Below are positions 61,582 through 64,000 of a DNA stretch of 64,000 nucleotides, piece by piece. The translations under genes were made by a program, and so were the position numbers. How positions within the stretch are numbered: position 1 is the stretch's first letter; each line of letters starts with the position of its first letter. Source of the DNA: Streptomyces sp. BV286 (lineage in GTDB: Bacteria > Actinomycetota > Actinomycetes > Streptomycetales > Streptomycetaceae); assembly GCF_019090165.1 (NCBI RefSeq), contig NZ_JAHRIB010000143.1, positions 62,001 through 126,000 of the forward strand, written 5' to 3'. A model generated the notes under the pieces. The model saw nothing but the letters and a program-made list of their open reading frames with translations. It was not told where the DNA came from and did no database searches.

Positions 61582-62550
61582 CTACTCGCCCACGGCGACG
61601 AAACGCCAGACCTCGCCGTCTGAGTCCTCGTCCGACTCGGCGTCGTCCTGGTCGGCGTCGACCTGCACACCTGCGGGCTCCAGGGTCTCCAGAAGCCGTG
61701 TGCGCAGGGCCGCACTGAGGTAGTTGTGGTGCAGGTCGAGCTTCTTGAGGTGGGTCAACGGCTGACCGGTCAGCAGCGCGGTCGCGCCGTCGTCGGTGAG
61801 CACTCCCATGGAGACGTCGAGCTCCTCCAGGCGTGCCACCACGGGCGCGGACGCGAGTGCGGTGCAGATGGCGTCCTGGATCTCGCTGTTGCGCAGGGCG
61901 AGCCGGGTGAGGCGGGGCAGCCGGGTCCCCGCGAGGACGGGCTCGAGGTCGGCCACGTCGGCGTCGCCCCCGTACTCGGACGTGCCCAGCCACAGATCGA
62001 GTTCGACGAGGGCGGGGAGGTCACTGGCGGCGACGCCGCGCACCGCCTCGGCGGGCATCCCGCCGGTCTCGACGGTCAGCTTCCGCAGCCGCTCGTGGCG
62101 GACGGCCGGGAACACCAGTTGGTTGCCGCCGCGGACCCCGAACTCCTCGAGGCCGGGGAAGGCTTCGAGGACCGGGCCCATGTCGCCCTGGACGATCCAG
62201 GAGATCTCGCACTCCTCCATCACGATGTCGGCGAAGAACAGGCCGCGCAGCGCGGGCAGCCGGTCCCGGGCCGCCACCAGCGCCTTGATCAGTTCGTCGG
62301 GGGCCGTTTCGTACGCCTCGCTCCACGCGCCCACGATCAGCGCGCGCACCCGCTCGGTGTCGACGGAGTCCAGAAAGCGCGCGAAGGCCTCCTCCCACTC
62401 CTCCTCGGCGTCGTAGGCGTCCACCCCGATGCGCCAGGCCACGGACTCGGGCGAGGGAAGCGAGGGCGCCTCGGGCGACGTGTCACCGACTCCCGGGAAG
62501 GTGAAGGCCGGCAGGCCGTGGAACTCCTTGAGGTGGCTACCGATGGTCAT
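61582..62550 (-). CDS. STM4015 family leucine-rich-repeat protein
   Basis: A 322-residue soluble protein, first gene of the set. The body contains leucine-rich repeats (LPALVELDLWLGTSEYGG, LPRLTRLALRNSEI, VARLEELDVSMGVL, LTHLKKLDLHHNYLS). The last 30 residues are very acidic (DADQDDAESDEDSD) and end EVWRFVAVGE. LRR bodies bind proteins, so it may be a scaffold, a substrate carrier, or even the modified target. ATG 62550 follows AAGGAG at 9 nt. Confidence 0.92.
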   Translation of the reverse strand: MTIGSHLKEFHGLPAFTFPGVGDTSPEAPSLPSPESVAWRIGVDAYDAEEEWEEAFARFLDSVDTERVRALIVGAWSEAYETAPDELIKALVAARDRLPALRGLFFADIVMEECEISWIVQGDMGPVLEAFPGLEEFGVRGGNQLVFPAVRHERLRKLTVETGGMPAEAVRGVAASDLPALVELDLWLGTSEYGGDADVADLEPVLAGTRLPRLTRLALRNSEIQDAICTALASAPVVARLEELDVSMGVLTDDGATALLTGQPLTHLKKLDLHHNYLSAALRTRLLETLEPAGVQVDADQDDAESDEDSDGEVWRFVAVGE

Positions 62551-62829
62551 GCGCGCCCGCTCCTTCGTGCTGAGGTCGGTGGATCGGCGGTCGAGGCCCT
62601 GATCCCGGTGCGCGCCGACCGCATCCAGGTAACGGAGTTCTACCAAGCGCCACTGACAGCGCTGTGGACAGGGGGCCCTCTCGTCGCCCAACTGCCCCGC
62701 CGCACAAGGCCGGGTCGACACGTCACGTACGGCGCCGGGCGCGGTGACCCTGCCGGCGAAGGCGATTGTCAGTGCCCGCCTCTACGGTCCTTCTCATGGC
62801 ACACGGTGTGCCACATCGGGAGGAGACCC
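62551..62829. promoter_or_regulatory. Divergent promoter region of the STM4015 and DUF6745 genes
   Basis: A 279-bp region between the two gene sets. I see no clear operator palindrome. A plus-strand ribosome binding site GGGAGGAGA is at 62818-62826. Confidence 0.45.
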
Positions 62830-63156
62830 ATGTACCGGCAAGGAGACGTCCTGATCGTGGCGCTGGCCGAGAGCGCGGTGCCCGAGCACGCGGCCGGAGC
62901 GGTGTCCGAACCGCGCGACGGCCGCGGCAGACTCGTCCTGGCACTGGGCGAAGTCACCGGCCACGCCCATGCCGTGGTCGGTCCGGGACGGCTGATCCGG
63001 GAGGCCGGCCTGTTCGGGCCGATGCTGCTGCATGTGCCCGACGGAGCCCGTGTCGTACACGAGGAGCACGCGGCGATCTCGCTCCCGAAAGGCTGGTACC
63101 GGGTGATCCGGCAACGGGAGTACGTGCCGGGTTCGGTGCGCATCGTCGCCGACTGA
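62830..63156 (+). CDS. Small conserved protein beside the DUF6745 gene
   Basis: A 108-residue beta-rich protein (MYRQGDVLIVAL, GRLVLALGEVTGHAHAVVGPG, HEEHAAISLPKGWYRVIRQREYVPG). The GDVL...GHAH and GWYRVIRQREY patterns recur in small proteins next to DUF6745 genes and in some phage-like proteins. Function unknown. The start follows GGGAGGAGACCC. It is divergent from the STM4015-type gene and 158 bp upstream of the DUF6745 gene. Confidence 0.85.
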   Translation: MYRQGDVLIVALAESAVPEHAAGAVSEPRDGRGRLVLALGEVTGHAHAVVGPGRLIREAGLFGPMLLHVPDGARVVHEEHAAISLPKGWYRVIRQREYVPGSVRIVAD

Positions 63157-63314
63157 CGAGGACGCAACCCCGCCGCCCCGGCCGCAGCGCGGACGTGGGC
63201 CGACGCGGAGAGGGCACCAGGGCTCAGGGTCCCGGAGCGGACAGGCGAAGCGCAGGACCGGGCGACGGCACGCGGGTGCGGCCCGGCACAGGATTCGGGA
63301 GAGGAACGGGATCG

Positions 63315-64000
63315 ATGGACCAGGGCAGTTGGCGGACGGCGGCAGCGGCGACAGGACCGGGTGACCGGGCGGCGGCCGAGGAGGGCGTACGACTCGCCTA
63401 CCGGCAGGCCGGACTGGCCGCGCCCGGCCTCATCGTGTGGACGAGCTCGCCCCGCGAGGCGGTGCGGACACTCATGACGGCGGAGCGGTCGGCCGGTTCG
63501 CAGGCGGACCCGTTCGGTGCGAGCGTCCGCGACGCCGTGCTGAGGGCGCCCTGGGCCGCCGCGCGGGCGCGGCTGCACGAGGAGCTGGGACCGACGGGAT
63601 GGAGTGGCCACTGGCGCGCCACGGGAGCGGGCCTGTGGGAGTCGACCCGCACCCTGGTCGACCGGGTACGGGCGGGGATCGTGGACGAACTCGCCGACGA
63701 CCGCCGGGAGGAGACCCAGGTCCGCCTGCTTCTCCTGGACGCGGCCCTGGGCCAGCACGACGCGGCCTGGCTGTGCGCGTTCGACTCCGGGGACGACAGT
63801 CCCCTGGGGGGCCTGGCCGCGGTGGCACGCGAGGCGGGCTGGTGGTGGCCCTACGAGAAGGCGGCGGTCGTCAGCGAACGCCCCCTGACCCTGCACCGTG
63901 ACGAAGCCGGAAGGCTGGACCGAGGCGACGGCCCGGCGCTCGCCTACGGGGACGGATTCGAGCTGTACGCCTGGCGGGGCATGCCCGTTCCGCGGGACTT
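63315..64000 (+). CDS. DUF6745 protein, 5' part (cut by the window end)
   Basis: The reading frame opens at ATG 63315 (GAGAGGAACGGG upstream) and runs to base 64000 without a stop, 228 codons so far. The visible part is helical and Trp-rich, with RLAYRQAGLAAPGLIVWTSSP-type N-terminal sequence and, at the end, LTLHRDEAGRLDRGDGPALAYGDGFELYAWRGMPVP, the DUF6745 signature. DUF6745 proteins are of unknown function and often lie beside LRR or STM4015-like genes. Confidence 0.88.
   Translation, partial: MDQGSWRTAAAATGPGDRAAAEEGVRLAYRQAGLAAPGLIVWTSSPREAVRTLMTAERSAGSQADPFGASVRDAVLRAPWAAARARLHEELGPTGWSGHWRATGAGLWESTRTLVDRVRAGIVDELADDRREETQVRLLLLDAALGQHDAAWLCAFDSGDDSPLGGLAAVAREAGWWWPYEKAAVVSERPLTLHRDEAGRLDRGDGPALAYGDGFELYAWRGMPVPRD

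Noticed and set aside
1..64000. tRNA, rRNA, insertion sequences, prophage genes, integrase or att sites
   Set aside because: I looked for these and found no cloverleaf-like segment, transposase or integrase motif, or flanking repeats. A tRNAscan/ISfinder run would be decisive.

Overview
The window is chromosomal DNA from a high-GC actinomycete, almost certainly a Streptomyces. The evidence is very high third-position GC, GTG/TTG starts with AGGAG-like ribosome binding sites, rare TTA codons, DUF574 methyltransferases, a sortase substrate with LAETG, STAS and MEDS/ATPase regulators, and SigE-type sigma factors. I see no rRNA, tRNA, CRISPR array, insertion sequence or prophage. All gene functions below are read from protein sequence alone.

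Layout. (1) 1-1432: the first codons of a sugar ABC permease diverge from a LacI regulator, with two ATGTTT(A/G)CGTAAACAT operators between them. The same operator occurs twice in front of a secreted GH5 glycosidase gene at 54.6-55.7 kb, so these loci probably form one regulon. (2) 1.77-13.9 kb: a compact biosynthetic cluster. It has a fused aminodeoxychorismate synthase, an ADC-lyase-like enzyme (together giving p-aminobenzoate), two aryl-CoA ligases, a flavin monooxygenase, a membrane-anchored ABM monooxygenase, a heme-oxygenase-like DUF3050 protein, an AhpD-like protein and an MMPL exporter. Two of its genes carry a TTA codon. (3) 14.2-23.1 kb: secreted and surface proteins, two alpha/beta hydrolases, a winged-helix regulator, a DUF574 methyltransferase and an acetyltransferase. 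(4) 23.5-29.0 kb: a SigE-family sigma factor with a one-helix membrane partner, translationally coupled to a sodium:solute symporter, then DUF3311, CstA and YbdD genes. (5) 29.1-33.9 kb: a three-gene operon of PknG-like kinase, GlnX-like membrane protein and substrate-binding lipoprotein, each pair overlapping by 4 nt.

(6) 34.2-42.5 kb: cupin, metallophosphoesterase, then a Rid-family gene divergent from an operon of cupin, acyl-CoA thioesterase, aminobenzoate-CoA ligase and a fused 2-aminobenzoyl-CoA monooxygenase/reductase. This looks like aerobic CoA-dependent anthranilate catabolism. (7) 42.6-53.5 kb: second DUF574 methyltransferase, long-form GAPDH, a secreted beta-helix protein with two F5/8-C domains, membrane proteins, SRPBCC, a haloacetate-dehalogenase-like hydrolase, and a MEDS/ATPase plus STAS pair. 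(8) 53.8-56.1 kb: two gene remnants and the LacI-operator-linked GH5 gene. (9) 57.2-64.0 kb: the conserved but functionally uncharacterised STM4011-STM4015 set (two radical SAM enzymes, an alkaline-phosphatase-superfamily hydrolase, an ATP-grasp-like protein and a leucine-rich-repeat protein), divergent from a small protein and a DUF6745 protein cut by the window end.

The strongest candidates for undescribed biology are the p-aminobenzoate-derived cluster and the STM4011-4015/DUF6745 system.
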